Shown here: piece after piece, positions 38,100 through 50,099 of the stretch
How the letters are laid out: each line of letters opens with the position of its first letter
How positions within the stretch are numbered: the stretch's first letter is position 1
Assembly (NCBI RefSeq): GCF_039555335.1
Contig: NC_092629.1
Span: 3,367,912 to 3,431,911 of the forward strand
Length of the DNA stretch: 64,000 nt
Direction of reading: 5' to 3'
Origin: Amphiura filiformis
Lineage: Eukaryota > Echinodermata > Ophiuroidea > Amphilepidida > Amphiuridae
Translations under genes and position numbers: made by a program
Notes under the pieces: model-generated
Database searches by the model: none
Told to the model about the DNA's origin: nothing
What the model saw: the letters and a program-made list of their open reading frames with translations, nothing else

Positions 38100-39498
38100 G
38101 TATGTTGATAAATAATATTTTGTTTTCAAAGATGCTAATTATTGCTGGATTTTTGCTTTTGCAAAACAATCAAGGCATGTATGTAAAATGTATGAGGTGT
38201 AGTCACAGAATTAGAGAAGGAGAACCCGGACTCCGTACAATAGTGATATGGTGAGAAAATTAGGGGTATTCGACGACTGTGTGCGAAGATGAACAAAAAC
38301 AATTCTGCAGCTCATCTGAAGCGTCTTAGTATTCATTTGAAATACTCACTCCAGTTGTGGAAGGTACAGGTAAAGCCATAATACAGGGGGTATCATACAG
38401 GGGAGTATTGGATTCAAAATGATTAGCCCGGACCAATTACATTTGAAAAACATTCTCCCTCTGTGGCCAAAATCTTCCACAGGGGTAGTGTGGATTTCAA
38501 CTGGAATAGCCATTTTTTGTCTGAAGTGGATTGATTTTGAATGTTTTTGATATTTTTACAAAAAAGGTAATTTTCAGATTTGTGAAGCTTTCTATTATTT
38601 TTTAGGGTTATTTAGGGTCTTCTGAAAAAAAAAAGACAGACCTACTCGGCAAGTCATTACCCCGTTGTTTTTTTGTCACCTAATGCTCCAATTTGCCAAT
38701 ATTTTGATAGCATTAGGGTTACAGTATCATTGTCAGAAGAATGAATAATTGTACCAGGATCATTAAAACGGTATCACTTCTATAGGGCGGACATAATGTT
38801 TGAGAGACCCTTGCATATTACATTAAATTAAAAAATGCAGCCTTGTAATGAAATTGTCCAGAACTTTTCTACAAATATTGACTGCTATGAGGGGTATGGT
38901 TAAAATTATAGGCCCAAGGTGATCTCAAAACTATGCTATGACCCAAGGCGCATGGTTTTGAGATCACCGCGAGCCTATAATGTTTACCATGACCGAATAA
39001 AGCAGTCAATATTTGTTTATATACCTCATTAATATAGATTTTTGTCATCTGATTGGTTAAAAGCCCTATTTTATTGTTCATAGGCCATGGTAAAATTTAC
39101 AAAAAAAGTTTTTCGTTATGAACCGATCGTGTCACCGCAACTGGCAGGCAGCGCGTTGGCACCGCGTGCGTAATGCGAACACGCCATCGCGCGCGTAATG
39201 CGAACACGTCATCGCGCGCGTAATGCGAACACGTCATCGCGCGCATAGAGTTTGATCGGGACGCACACGGATGATGTGAAAATGACTATACCTGTGGAAT
39301 AGTTCAGTTTTTATGTAATTCTTAAAAAGGAGGGCATAGATAATTCAATGACTGCACTTTTAGCCAATCAGATGACAGGAATCTATATATGAGGTATATA
39401 AGACCATATATGTCACTACTAGGTAATGTAACGGGACAAATGTACATTGCAGGTAAATATAATTAATTAATCTTTTCATTATTATCATTTATTTTCAG
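38100..39498 (+). other. Intron between S5 and S6
   Basis: 38336-38515 is a degraded copy of the CCACAGGGG foldback family. A hairpin at about 38901-38985 has arms AATTATAGGC...GTGATCTCAAAAC and GTTTTGAGATCAC...GCCTATAAT. At about 39165-39245 a CpG-rich unit around GCGCGCGTAATGCGAACACG repeats three times. Confidence 0.6.
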
Positions 39499-39807
39499 TT
39501 CGCTTGGTAGGTGGGCCAGCACCAAACATGGGTCGAGTTGAAATTTTCGTCAACAATCAATGGGGCACGGTTTGCGATGACTGGTGGAATGTAATAGCTG
39601 CGAATGTAGTATGCCAGCAGCTTGGATTCACCTCAGCGCAAGCTCCTGCATTCGCGGGACGATTCGGACAGGGAACAGGACCAATACATTATGATGATGT
39701 GCAGTGTGTTGGCAGTGAGACTGATATTGCATGGTGTACACATAGTGGGTTAGGAGAACATAATTGTGGACATCATGAGGACGCGGGTGTCGTCTGCTCA
39801 CCCCCGG
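39499..39807 (+). CDS. SRCR domain S6, single exon
   Basis: A 309-nt exon after TATTTTCAG, ending CCG G|GTAAGT, phase 1 at both ends. It reads VRLVGGPAPNMGRVEIFVNN, QWGTVCDDWWNVIAANVVCQ, QLGFTSAQAPAFAGRFGQGT, DDVQCVGSETDIAWCTHSGL and GEHNCGHHEDAGVVCSPP. It has six cysteines and a near-consensus SRCR fold. VIAANVVCQQ replaces the common DDANVVCRQ, losing the acidic residues in that helix. Confidence 0.95.
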
Positions 39808-40590
39808 GTAAGTGCTACTTTTCATAGGTTTGCTTGTTTATCTTCTTTTTAGGTCAAAAAGACCTTGTAAAGTATAAAACAGAAAGCTGATTAGAGGTTA
39901 ATAACTTTGCATCGGTTATTTGGAGGGCATTGTGAAAAATCTAAACATTTTGCCTTTGGAACCGAGGAATATCCCGAGCCCCGAGGGATATTCCGAGGTC
40001 CAAAGCAATTCATCTCATTCATAACCGCCACTTTAATCCTCTTCACCTTACAAAATAACACAAAATTTTTGTTCAAAAGTTAATAAAAATAGATGATTTT
40101 TACATCTTCCCTTTCCAAAAATCGATCAGGCTAAAACAGGACGACCAATAACAAAAGTGCGTATCACAATCTGTGCAAATATGGTAGCGCATAATCCAAA
40201 TCGGCAGCCAGCGCAGCGCAGTTTGTTTGACGCGACACCAACACGCATAAGCGCCAGTCAATTGTGTGCGACATTGGAACAATTACGCATTTTGCGGTCA
40301 ATTGTGAGATATTATAGACCTCGATTTGTGTTCGCGTTTTCACAAATGATAAAATATGATTGGATCGCACACATCGCGTTTATTAATGAGGTTATGAATA
40401 AACAATAACACACAACTTTTGAGTTGTGTGTTATTGTTTATCAGCTTTAAAAATGAACCAATCAAAATATATCAAGTCCTTAAAATGAAAATGTTTTGAA
40501 TTTGCTATGATGTATTTCAGTTACGTGCACTAGTGGGCAATGAGAACCCATGGTTTAACCGGCAAGAATGTCAAATATTAAAATATGTGA
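39808..40590 (+). other. Intron after S6, with two hairpins
   Basis: An imperfect palindrome lies around 39953-40006 (GGAATATCCCGAG / CGAGGGATATTCC). A perfect 20-bp-stem hairpin lies at 40398-40441 and is listed separately. No exon is seen. Confidence 0.55.
40398..40441. repeat. Perfect 20-bp-stem, 4-nt-loop hairpin
   Basis: ATAAACAATAACACACAACT, loop TTTG, then AGTTGTGTGTTATTGTTTAT: an exact inverted repeat. Confidence 0.85.
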
Positions 40591-42560
40591 CATGATCAAG
40601 GGCAAGACTTCTCAACTAGTTTATTTGAAGTGCCAACTGGGAAATTTAGTGATCATGACGTGGCAACATGTTAAGGGAGGATTTTGTGAGGGAGCGTGTG
40701 CACTACAGAATGCATAGTGGCTGGGGTCCAGGGGCTCCCCTTATGGCCTCTGGAGGGGTCCAGCCTGTGAAATCCCGGCTGCGGGGGTCCAGGGGGCAGT
40801 GCCCCTGGAAGCTCTGAGATTTTAGGGCTTTCTAAAGGCTCAGATGTGATATTTTCACCCCTTTTTTGTTAAAAATGTAAGTGAAAAAAATTAGTAAATT
40901 TATTGTGCACTGCTTCGACTTCTGCCAGTTGAGAAGGCCTGATCAAGGGGAATGAGTCGGATGTCACTATAATTAGGGATAACCATCAAAATTTCATGTT
41001 GACCCTATTGCTACAAAAGATTGTTTTCTAAGTAGAACTAATCAACAGAAGTATTTTGGTGGTTAAATGGTCAAAATCGGTCAATTATGAATTATCAAAG
41101 TTTCCCATTCTGACCGGTCATTGGAGCGAAATAAAATGACAAGGTCCAAAAATAGCAGTTGGGAGCAAAATTGGCATAAGCATATATTTACCTTTATATA
41201 TTTCTTTATTTTAACATATTTGCAAACATGAAACAAGCATATTGTGAAAGTATCAAAGGGGTTTCTTATGAAATTGCACTTAACTAGTCACTGGCATAAC
41301 TTATTTTTTCAAACCAAGGCATTGAAATCATGCATTTAGAGGACATTTGCCAAAAATCATCCAAGATAGCCGATATGGCACAAAATCAAAATTGCACTAA
41401 GTAGGTGAACTTTTTTTTCACAACCAAGAATTTCAATGTTATTGGGTTTAATATGACCAATTAGTAGGTGTATGTTTATATGTAAACAAAATCTTAAGTT
41501 TTGAAGGTCATTGACTCATTCACAACAATAGAGATTATCCTCATCATGCTCATGTGTATTCCTGTAGTATTCCTCATTCAAACCAAAGTAGCACTCAATA
41601 CATTATGAGTAGGCCCTATCTTTGTTCAAACCAATTCAATGCTTGACCTCGGAGTTACCTGCATGACTATCGCGGGCTATTTTGAAACAGTTATGGTTGC
41701 ACATTCAGGTACTTCTTTTGAAAGTCCTAAACAAGGTATAGCCAGCAGCAAGTTGTAGATGTTATAGGCCTAAATATAAGAAAACGTTTAGGGTTAAGAT
41801 CAGGTGAACAATACATCGAATGAGCACGAAACTTCACATTTATGTTCAGAAAGGTGTCTTCTTAACATGATTTGAAAGGAATATAAAAATTCCAAAGGGA
41901 AGCTGGTGATTTAATTTGTAACTCGAGATCTACTTGTTCAATTTTTTAACCTTTTTACAGAGGGTATGATAGAGGTATTACTGGCAACTCTGCCAAATTA
42001 CAGCTCAGTAGGCCACGTTTTTCACCTGATCTTACTGATTTGAATATTTTGTGCCATTCTTGAGCAGTGCTAAACTCAGCCACTGGCAATTAAGCGCACT
42101 GTGGCGATGGACCAATTTTGACTCGCACTTACAGAAAAACAAAATAAGTTATGTTGCTGTAATTTGCAAGATAGTTACAAAATATAATGGCAGTAACTTC
42201 CCTAAATTTTACAGAAAAATATTGAAAAATAAAAGAATGAGATCAATTTAGAAATGTATGTGCAAGCAGTGCACAGTTGAGCTCCCTGCATGTCTATGGG
42301 AGTGTTCTAATCAAGTTGATGGTTCATTGGTCATCCCTACTATAATATTGTGTTTGAGATATTGACAAAAACAATGTTCAAATTCTTTTGTTTTATATTG
42401 TTTTGAGCCATTGATAAATTGTTCATAACTCAGTAACCAGATGTCAGATTTTGATAGGGTTGGCATCAAAATGTAGCATTTGTAACCTGCCAGAAAATGA
42501 TGTAAAAAACTTGCAATTGAAAATTGCTGACATGTGACTCATTCCCCTTGATCATTTTAC
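40590..42560. mobile_element. Nested inverted-repeat element (copy A of the TAGGGATGACCA family)
   Basis: Outer inverted pair GATCAAGGGGAATGAGTC near 40942 and GACTCATTCCCCTTGATC near 42536. Inner element 40974-42339 starts TTAGGGATAACCA and ends TGGTCATCCCTA. A further pair CTTCTCAACT / AGTTGAGAAG lies near 40605 and 40930. The inner element is repeated in inverted orientation at 60211-61630. No coding sequence is recognised. Confidence 0.75.
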
Positions 42561-43037
42561 ATAATAACATAATTATATGTTACTTAGGCCTATACTACTA
42601 ACTACTAAAGGAAATTATTATAAAGGAGGATTTCGTGATCCTAGCATCCTCTTTTTATGACATTTTCAGTAGATATCCACGTAAAAAGATTAATCCCAAA
42701 TTTTCAGTTGATTCCGATTTTGCGGTACCATCTCAGAACTCAAAAATAACCCTGGTCAGGTAATTGTTAGATTATAATAGCCACCTGCCTGCCTGTCATT
42801 TTATAGATTACCAGGCATGAATATCAGTAGGCTATTACAGTTGAAAGTCATCCACCCCCGATGGAATACATACAATATCTTAATCCTCGGCACAGAGAAT
42901 GTGAAGTTGACTCTTTTTTGAGATCTACATCCCCCTGTGTGGGAGATTAAGGTTATATCTTCCATAGGGGTTGTATGGATTTCAACTGGAATAACCCAAT
43001 GTTAATGAAATCATCTATTTGAACCGATTCATTGCAG
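42561..43037 (+). other. Intron end before S7
   Basis: 42860-43000 is a relative of the CCACAGGGG/GGATTTCAACTGGAATA foldback family. No exon is seen. Confidence 0.5.
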
Positions 43038-43352
43038 TTCGACTTGTCGACGGTGCCACACCCTTAGAAGGCAGAGTTGAAGTCTTTGCAAACAATGTTT
43101 GGGGAACAGTATGCGACGATAATTGGGACATCGTTGATGCAAATGTTGTCTGCCGTCAGTTACAGTTTGGTACTGCGGAACAAGCATTATCAAATGCCAG
43201 GTATGGGAAAGGACCCGGACCAATCCAACTTGATGATGTGGACTGTAGCGGATCAGAATGGGGCTTGTTTGGTTGCGGGAATGCTGGGATTGGTGTGAAT
43301 AATTGTGGACATGGAGAAGATGCGGGCGTGGTGTGTGGTCAAACTTCGCAGG
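43038..43352 (+). CDS. SRCR domain S7, single exon
   Basis: A 315-nt exon after TTCATTGCAG, ending CAG G|GTGAGT, phase 1 at both ends. It reads [80 protein letters not shown] and GVNNCGHGEDAGVVCGQ. All six cysteines and the consensus WGTVCDD are present, so the fold should be intact. The only oddity is CRQLQF in place of CRQLGF. Confidence 0.95.
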
Positions 43353-43393
43353 GTGAGTACTGCAGTAGATTGGGGAAAGGAACAGGGTTTTTG

Positions 43394-43607
43394 TTAACCC
43401 CATGCGAACTACTACCTGCTGATTGGCCAAAATGAATATTGTGTCCAATTTTGAACCAATCAAGAGGGTAGTAATAAGATCATCTGCTAATGCAAGTTTG
43501 AACATTAAATAGTTTAAAGCCTAGTCATAATTGGCAATTGAAATGAGCATTTCAAGTTATCAGAAATGCTGTTAAATGACCAGTAGCAGTAGTGTCCAGG
43601 GGGTTAA
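43394..43607. mobile_element. TTAA-flanked MITE, copy 1
   Basis: TTAACCCCATGCGAACTACT at the left and an inverted relative AGTAGTGTCCAGGGGGTTAA at the right span 214 bp, 40 bp after the S7 donor. A sister of 215 bp lies at 59610-59824, sharing ACTACCTGCTGATTGGCCAA. Confidence 0.75.
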
Positions 43608-45260
43608 GATTTTGCTGAACGGGTATATTACATTTTTTTACCTTTTCAATTGTGACTTTTTCATCTGAAGGGGTATAAAACATTGCCCAGAGGTGTTTTT
43701 TTAAACTATTTTAACAATTTCAGTCTCAATTTCACTGAATTGTTGACCAATATTTTTTCCCAGGATACTCAAGAATCTAAAAAGTTTGTGTGTGTAGGGA
43801 GGGGGGGTTCTGAACAGTGTAAGGGAGGCTGCCAACTGCCGACCAAATATTTTCGAAAGTAAATGCTATATTGTTATTGGCAGTATCAGGCATGAGAATT
43901 TCCAGTCAAAACTCTGGAACCAGTCTTTTTTGATGTCAAAATTCCCCCAGTTTTATTTATTTTCAGTCCATTTTCAGGTGTTTTTGTCCAATTTTACACG
44001 CTTTTCCAGACTTTTTCATAAATGCGTAGTCCCATGCCTGCAGTATTCATTGACGAAGCTTTACGATGCAGACATCAGGATGAAATATGAAATTATTTTC
44101 TTAACTTAGGCCAAAAAAAAAAAAAATGTTGTGTTGCCCTCTGCGGCCGGGTCAAATTTATTATTTTGTTTTATTTTGTTTTATTTTTTTAATATTTTTT
44201 AACAAATGATTTTTTTAAATCATACATGTACCCCCAAGCCTATTCCCGGATCCCTGACGTTCACTATGTGCCCCAAGCCAGCACTTTAATTGGATAGTAC
44301 TTTAGTAGGACTTACTTATTGAATCCAATTGATTTTGAGTTTCCTATTTCCCGCCCGCATCTAAAATTGAGAATTGCAAAATATTTAATTACTTGATTTT
44401 TATCTGTCATTTTCTCTGTTAAATGACATTTTTGTTACATTAATTTGCTACTTTCTTACTTTGATCATGAATCCTGAACAAACAAATAGCACATATTATT
44501 TATATCAATGTAGGCCTATAAAATCAATCATAATTGCAATATGATCTGCAGTGCCAAACTGTACCCTGCAGGATGTTGATATTGGGCTGTGACCACTTGT
44601 TTCAAAATGAAGAAAATAATAAGTAATAAATTTAATAACTAATGATTAAGTTATCTCATGCCTTTTTTTAAATCTTTAAATAGTAAACTAAGAATTAATT
44701 GTGAAGGGTCTTAATATTAATATTTACTTCAATAAATATTCAACATTGGGTAGAAAATACAGCCAATATTATGCATGCCTCTCTTCACTCATGTTACTGT
44801 GAAATAGTAGGTATCAAATGGTTGAGTTGTTAAAAAAAAAAAAAAAAAAAAAATCCGCCGGCTGTACTACCAGATTTTAGGCTTGGGAGGGCAACACAAC
44901 AATTTTTTTTTGGCCTTATTAATTTCACTTCTGATTATGAACTCCTTTGTTCAATAAACATTCTACTTCTTGAAGATTTATTTCATTAAGTTCCCTAAAC
45001 GAAACCTCTCACATGGGTGCAGCCATATTCATCAAAGGAAACCGGAAGTTCCCATCATGCATTGGATCAAAACAAAGTGGGCCGCTGGACAATTTAAAAG
45101 CCTTGGACATTACATGTATATTGCTGCTGACTCAGGCCACAATAATCCCATGATTCATTCTCATAAGAAGGGTTTATTTTCGTCGCCTATCACTACCAGA
45201 TGAAAATATTCGGGTCTTTTATGTCAACTCATACCCATTGAAATTAATATTTTTCTTCAG
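43608..45260 (+). other. Intron between S7 and S8
   Basis: Apart from the TTA-flanked element at 44106-44918 no exon or gene is recognised. The sequence is AT-rich with poly-A and poly-T runs. Confidence 0.5.
44106..44918. mobile_element. TIR element with TTA target duplication (PIF/Harbinger-like)
   Basis: GGCC followed by a poly-A run and TGTTGTGTTGCCCTC at the left is mirrored at the right by GAGGGCAACACAACAA, a poly-T run and GGCC. TTA flanks both ends (44106-44108 and 44916-44918), as in PIF/Harbinger insertions. The roughly 807-bp interior has no recognisable transposase. Confidence 0.8.
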
Positions 45261-45423
45261 ATGAGTTACGTCTGGTTGGAGGTCAATCAGAACGTGAAGG
45301 ACGCATTGAAGTGTTGACTGATGGTGACGTTTGGGGCTCGATTTGCGATGATGGTTTTGACCTTTACGATGCAAATGTGATATGCCGTCAGCTTGGGTTT
45401 CCGTCTGCCCTCAAAACATTCAG
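45261..45423 (+). CDS. SRCR domain S8, first exon
   Basis: A 163-nt exon after TTTTCTTCAG, ending TTC AG|GTAATG; phase 1 in and phase 2 out. It reads [40 protein letters not shown] and [10 protein letters not shown]. The intron lies seven residues after CRQLGF and is the only phase-2 intron of the gene in this window. The second half is at 46126-46274. Confidence 0.92.
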
Positions 45424-46125
45424 GTAATGCACGTGTCTTTGGTAAATTTGCACAAAGAAGTATTACGAGGGTCATTCTATGTCTGGTTGGGATTCAGAAC
45501 GGTGTTGGAGTGAAGCAGCTTCTTTTGTCATTTTACGTCATTTTATTTGCATATTTATGAATATTAATGAGTTCATTTGCATATTTTGCCTACATTTCCA
45601 TTAATCCACTCTCCAGCTTAAACACAATCACCGATCAACTTCAAAATTGGCCTTGCGATAGTATTCTTTATATTTTCCAACCTTTGTTGTGGGGGCCACC
45701 TTAATTACGAACCGCGTAATTCTAGTCAATATTTGCCTTCATGTCACCTTTAAGCCAACTGAAGTGACCAAATGGTATTTTATGAGCACTTCAATTTGGT
45801 CTACTTATGTCTTCTATGTGGATATCTGTACATGGAAAATATGAAACAGCTACTTATGTAGAGGTGGGATACAAGGGTGGAGGAAGAACTGTTATGAATG
45901 AACCTTGTATACATGCCATTTAATGTCTCGGGTCAGTTTCTGATTGAAACTGGCTGCAAGATCTTTGTCATCCACTGTATCTTTTCACTTTCCATATGTA
46001 GTAATGGAGAGAGTGTTTAATTTTTAATGATTTTGTCTCTGCCAGGAATAAAATCTAGGAGCTCTTACAACAGAGTCAAATACTTAACCACTGCCAATAA
46101 ATTACTGAAATTTATCTTTATTTAG
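45424..46125 (+). other. Intron of S8
   Basis: 702 bp, GTAATG to TTTATTTAG, with no recognisable repeat or exon. Confidence 0.7.
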
Positions 46126-46274
46126 TGAAGCATATTTTGGCGAAGGCAGCGGGCCTATCGTACTTGACAACCTGGATTGTATTGGTATAGAGAGAGCTGT
46201 TGGTGATTGTCCACGAGCCACGACGCCTAACTGCAAACATTCTGAGGATGCAGGAGTGGCTTGTGCACCCAAAG
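46126..46274 (+). CDS. SRCR domain S8, second exon
   Basis: A 149-nt exon, phase 2 in and phase 1 out (AAA G|GTATAT). It reads EAYFGEGSGPIVLDNLDCIG, IERAVGDCPRATTPNCKHSE and DAGVACAPK, giving C5-C8. The loop PRATTPNC is shorter than the usual CxHxGxGxHNC. Phase and domain content match the first exon. Confidence 0.92.
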
Positions 46275-47174
46275 GTATATTTGAATCCACACTTCTCCTG
46301 TTTCAAATTTATTAGCTAAAGTCTTCGCCAGGGCCAGTTTTAAAAGTGAAAAATTGGCCTATTCAAAAATCCACAGACTAGACTTCTGGTTTGAGAGTGG
46401 TCGATGGCTAATTTATTCATGTCTATTTTATTTAAATTTGAAACAAAAGAATAAAATACAACTACAAGAAAAAAAACTGAAATAAAAATGAACTGTTTTT
46501 AATAAAGCTCGTCTGAATAAAATGTGTTGTCTCTTTGTTGCGCTTGCTAGACTCTTTTCGCCTTATATAGGCCAGTTTGTCACTTTCTGAACCTGCGTCT
46601 AATCAAATGCTTGTAACTTTTCTTCTTGATATCTCATTGGATAAGATAGTGCATCTAAACACTTCAAAAAAAGTTTGGAAACTTTCCAAAACGGCTTTAT
46701 ATCAGAAATATTTGAGATCTATTTCCATATTGTTTCATATCAATACAAACATTGTTCTTTCCTGTCAAAAATGATAACAAAATTGTGACCATAACTTATT
46801 CCATGGTTTTTTTTTTGTATTTCTTGCTCTTGCGAGCTTTTATTTACTTGCAAATAAAACAGAACATTACACACAAGATAACAAAAAACAACAACAAATT
46901 AATGTACAACTACACACCGGTACTAGAGGATGACATAAATAGTGAGTTACAACTCATCCACGACCAAATATACATGAATACATACATTTTTATACCTCTT
47001 CCCACATTCATACATGTACTAAGAGTTAATCAAGTTGAGAAATGGATCCCATTTTTGGAAATGAACATGGAGCTTAGACTTTCTCTGTGCACAAAAGTGT
47101 TCAAGTTTTATAGTATCCACCAAAATATTTTTAAAACCATTAAAAGAGAGTCTAGCCTGGTCACATCTACATTT

Positions 47175-48447
47175 ATATATATGAAGAGCTTATTTCCAAA
47201 CCGTGTTAAGTCCACCCACCCTCAAAATTGATATTTTGATGAAAATGGGTAGTGAGTAACTAGGGCTATCCAGCAATGTGTGTGTTTTTTTCCAAAATTA
47301 GTCAAGTCCCGAAATATTAACACACAAAGTATCGATTTTTTCCCAAAACGTGTTAAGTCCAATCCAGTTTGGTAGCAAACTGTGTTAAGTCCACGAACAA
47401 TGCCCTTGTGGGCAGCTTGTAGGCAAGTAGCACGGCATAGGGCTTCCAATAGTTAATCGCCCAAGTTCTGCATGATTGATAACATTGCCTTGCTTTGCAT
47501 CTTCGTTCTTGTTTGGTCCTGAGACTAGTATACCTGAATTTGGTCTGCATAAAAAGTTGTTGTTGTTTTTGTTTTTTAATAATTAGTAGGCCTAGTTTGT
47601 ATGGGATTTCTTAAATATCTGATAGATACCCCCAGAAAGACATGAAAAGGGTGGGAAGGGGGAGAGGTTGTGATGGTAGAATTAATGTTAGAGGATGGTG
47701 GTAGAGTTAGTTTTTGATATTATTTTTTATGATTATCAAAATGTGCTACTAAATTCTAGGTATTATTTTAAAGTTAAAGGTATAAAAAAAACTTAGGACT
47801 TAAAGACTTAAAAACTTATGGCTGTCAATATGAGATTAGGGTGGCAGCATGGGGGAGGGGGAAATTGTGATAACTGATAATGTGATAAAACAAGTGGGTA
47901 TTTCGGGTCATCACTTATTGTCAGTGAAATGATGTTTATTCAATTCTAAGAAATGCAATACAACTCAGTTTTGAATTTTGAACTATTTTAAACATCGAAT
48001 TTTGGTAAAAAATGGTTGGGAGGAGGGGGTTTGAGATGCAAGGTGTTTTGTGGCAAAATTGTCTTTTATAGTAGAGAGAATCACATTTTGTATGTTTCTA
48101 ATAAATTTGTTATCTTTTAAGACTAGTTTGAGAAAAATATGGTTAGTTCTGTGTTACAGATGCTATATGTTTTGTGTCAAAATGTGTTAAGTCCATGCCA
48201 GAAATTGCGCTTTTGTGTCAAACGTGTTAAGTCCATGCTATTTTAAAACAAATTAATTAATTTAAAAAATCAAAAGTCTCTAGATTTTAACTTCACATGT
48301 TTTTATGGTCCTATATATGTCACCTTCACTTCACTCTAATTTTATAGAAATCAAACTTTATTTCATTGCCATAAAGAAAATTCCTGATTTTCTTCAAAGT
48401 GAATCTTGTGGACTTAACACGGTTTGGAAATAAGCTCTTCATATAAC
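47175..48447. repeat. Element bounded by AACCGTGTTAAGTCCAC inverted ends with internal copies
   Basis: GAGCTTATTTCCAAACCGTG at about 47186 is mirrored at about 48411-48440 by CACGGTTTGGAAATAAGCTC. The 12-mer GTGTTAAGTCCA occurs five times in + orientation (near 47203, 47350, 47382, 48184, 48223) and once inverted (48409-48420). Confidence 0.75.
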
Positions 48448-48540
48448 GCCTGGCAATAAGCATAATTTGGTTAATACTAGTAACAAAATCAATACTTGTA
48501 TTTAAAAAGCCAAAAAGCTTATTAAAAACATTAAGATCCA

Positions 48541-48828
48541 TTATTCCATGGTTGAGTAACTGTCTTTGAAAGACAAACATGAATCACACTGTTTCATTAA
48601 AAATGGTTTCAAAGTGCTGCCAGTCTGATGTACCGGTCTTTTGCAGCCGTTGTTTTTCTTGGTTCTTCTGGGTCTGTCTTTGACATCTCTGGTCTGATGA
48701 AACTTGGCTTTTAGCTTGGAGATCATACTGTGGGAAACTCCAAAAGTTGCCGCACTTTGATTCTGAGGTATGCCAGCCTCGAGCCGACCAATAGCTTGAG
48801 CCTTATCGAGATCTGATAATCGAACCAT
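48541..48828 (-). pseudogene. Tc1-like transposase N-terminal fragment
   Basis: The minus-strand frame of 95 codons begins MVRLSDLDKAQAIGRLEAGI and continues with AATFGVSHSMISKLKAKFHQ and DVKDRPRRTK, the helix-turn-helix DNA-binding region and linker typical of Tc1-family transposases (usually about 340 residues). The rest does not show the DDE catalytic region; the family signature is lost soon after PRRTK. It is a deletion derivative and not functional. The inverted arms at 46655-46770 and 49146-49245 are the probable ends of the element. Confidence 0.8.
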
Positions 48829-49154
48829 GGTTGATTAGAAATTTCTTGCAAATGACCACTATGAAGAAGTGACCAGCAAGAGAGATTGACTTGCGTTGAT
48901 CCATTTGAATCCAGATGTAGAACTGTTAATCCCATCCTAGCACTTTTCATTCAACATGATAATACTGCAAACAACTTTTCATTCATTCTTTTATTCATGC
49001 ATTAAACCACTCGTTCATTCATTCAAAGCAATAAGATGAGCGCAGACAATGATCAGTTTGGCACATTTTCTTTGAGACCTCTCTTTCTTTCAAAGAAAGT
49101 TACTCAGCCGTGGAGTTATTGTCACAAATGAGGTGTCATTGTTGACAGGAGAGA

Positions 49155-49560
49155 ACAATGGTTTTACTGATATGAAACAATGTGGAGATAGATTTCAAAA
49201 ATTTCTGATATACAGGCGATTTTGAAAGTTTCCAAACTTTTTTTGAGGAGTTTATTTAAAAAAATAAATTTACCCAAATATGTTTTAAAATTAGGATTCT
49301 TTTTCAAGTGTTTGGATTCTCTTTGGCGCAGTAGTATATGTTCTGCTATATTGCTAAACAATGGTTAGACTGATATGAAACAATGTGGAGATAGATTTCA
49401 AAAATTTCTGATATACAGGCGATTTTGAAAGTTTCCAAACTTTTTTTGAGGAGTTTATTTAAAAAAATAAATTTACCCAAATATGTTTTAAAATTAGGAT
49501 TCTTTTTCAAGTGTTTGGATTCTCTTTGGCGCTGTAGTATATGTTCTGCTATATTGATGT
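49155..49560. repeat. 203-bp direct tandem duplication
   Basis: TGATATGAAACAATGTGGAG through GTAGTATATGTTCTGCTATA occurs twice with a period of 203 bp and very few differences, extending the right arm of the surrounding element. Confidence 0.9.
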
Positions 49561-50099
49561 ACACACATGTGACAAAAAAATGTGTGAAAAAGGTTGTTTG
49601 TTGATTGTGAAAGAACTAGGACTGCTGTGTTTAAACGTGTACATGTTTAACAGACAGGCAGCTGTTTAAATGTTTAGTTTGTAAACAAAAAAAGCTGCCG
49701 ATTTTAAAAGTAAATTGTAGTGAATGGAGGCATATTCAACATGCATAGAACTTACCGTAGGATATGACTATCGCCTTTAATTAAAATTAAAATGCACACA
49801 GTCTGATAAAATTATGGTGTACACTTTTCAAATTTTGTGTGCATTTTTATTTAATAATTTTAAATTTTCCAAGCCTGAATTATCAACCATTGTTGACTTG
49901 TGTTAGACCTCCAGTAGTTTGTGTTTTGGCCAAAAATTAAAAATGTAATTTTTTAAAACGTTTAAACGTCATTTAAATCTGTTAAAATTAAGCAGAATTT
50001 GACAGCCCTAGAAAGAACATGGAACCTGCATTCTGGATGTTTGAGAGTTTTATTAGAACATTAAATCAATTTCATCATGTTGCCTTTCCATTTTGCCAG

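Larger units (their letters stand above)
46655..49245. mobile_element. Large inverted-repeat element carrying transposase debris
   Basis: AAAAAAAGTTTGGAAACTTTCC and the next 90 bases at the left are mirrored at 49146-49245 (GACAGGAGAGAACAATG... to GAAAGTTTCCAAACTTTTTT). The right arm is then repeated once more downstream (49352-49560). Inside lies a Tc1-like fragment on the minus strand. Confidence 0.65.
46275..50099 (+). other. 3.8-kb intron between S8 and S9 filled by a decayed DNA transposon
   Basis: Contents: inverted arms at 46655-46770 and 49146-49245, a Tc1-like transposase fragment (48541-48828), a cluster of GTGTTAAGTCCA motifs (47203-48420), and a 203-bp direct duplication at 49155-49560. 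A 159-codon open frame at 46752-47231 has no recognisable domain. Confidence 0.65.

Noticed and set aside
46752..47231. 159-codon + strand open frame
   Set aside because: No recognisable domain, AT-rich composition, and it overlaps an inverted arm of a transposon and the GTGTTAAGTCCA cluster.
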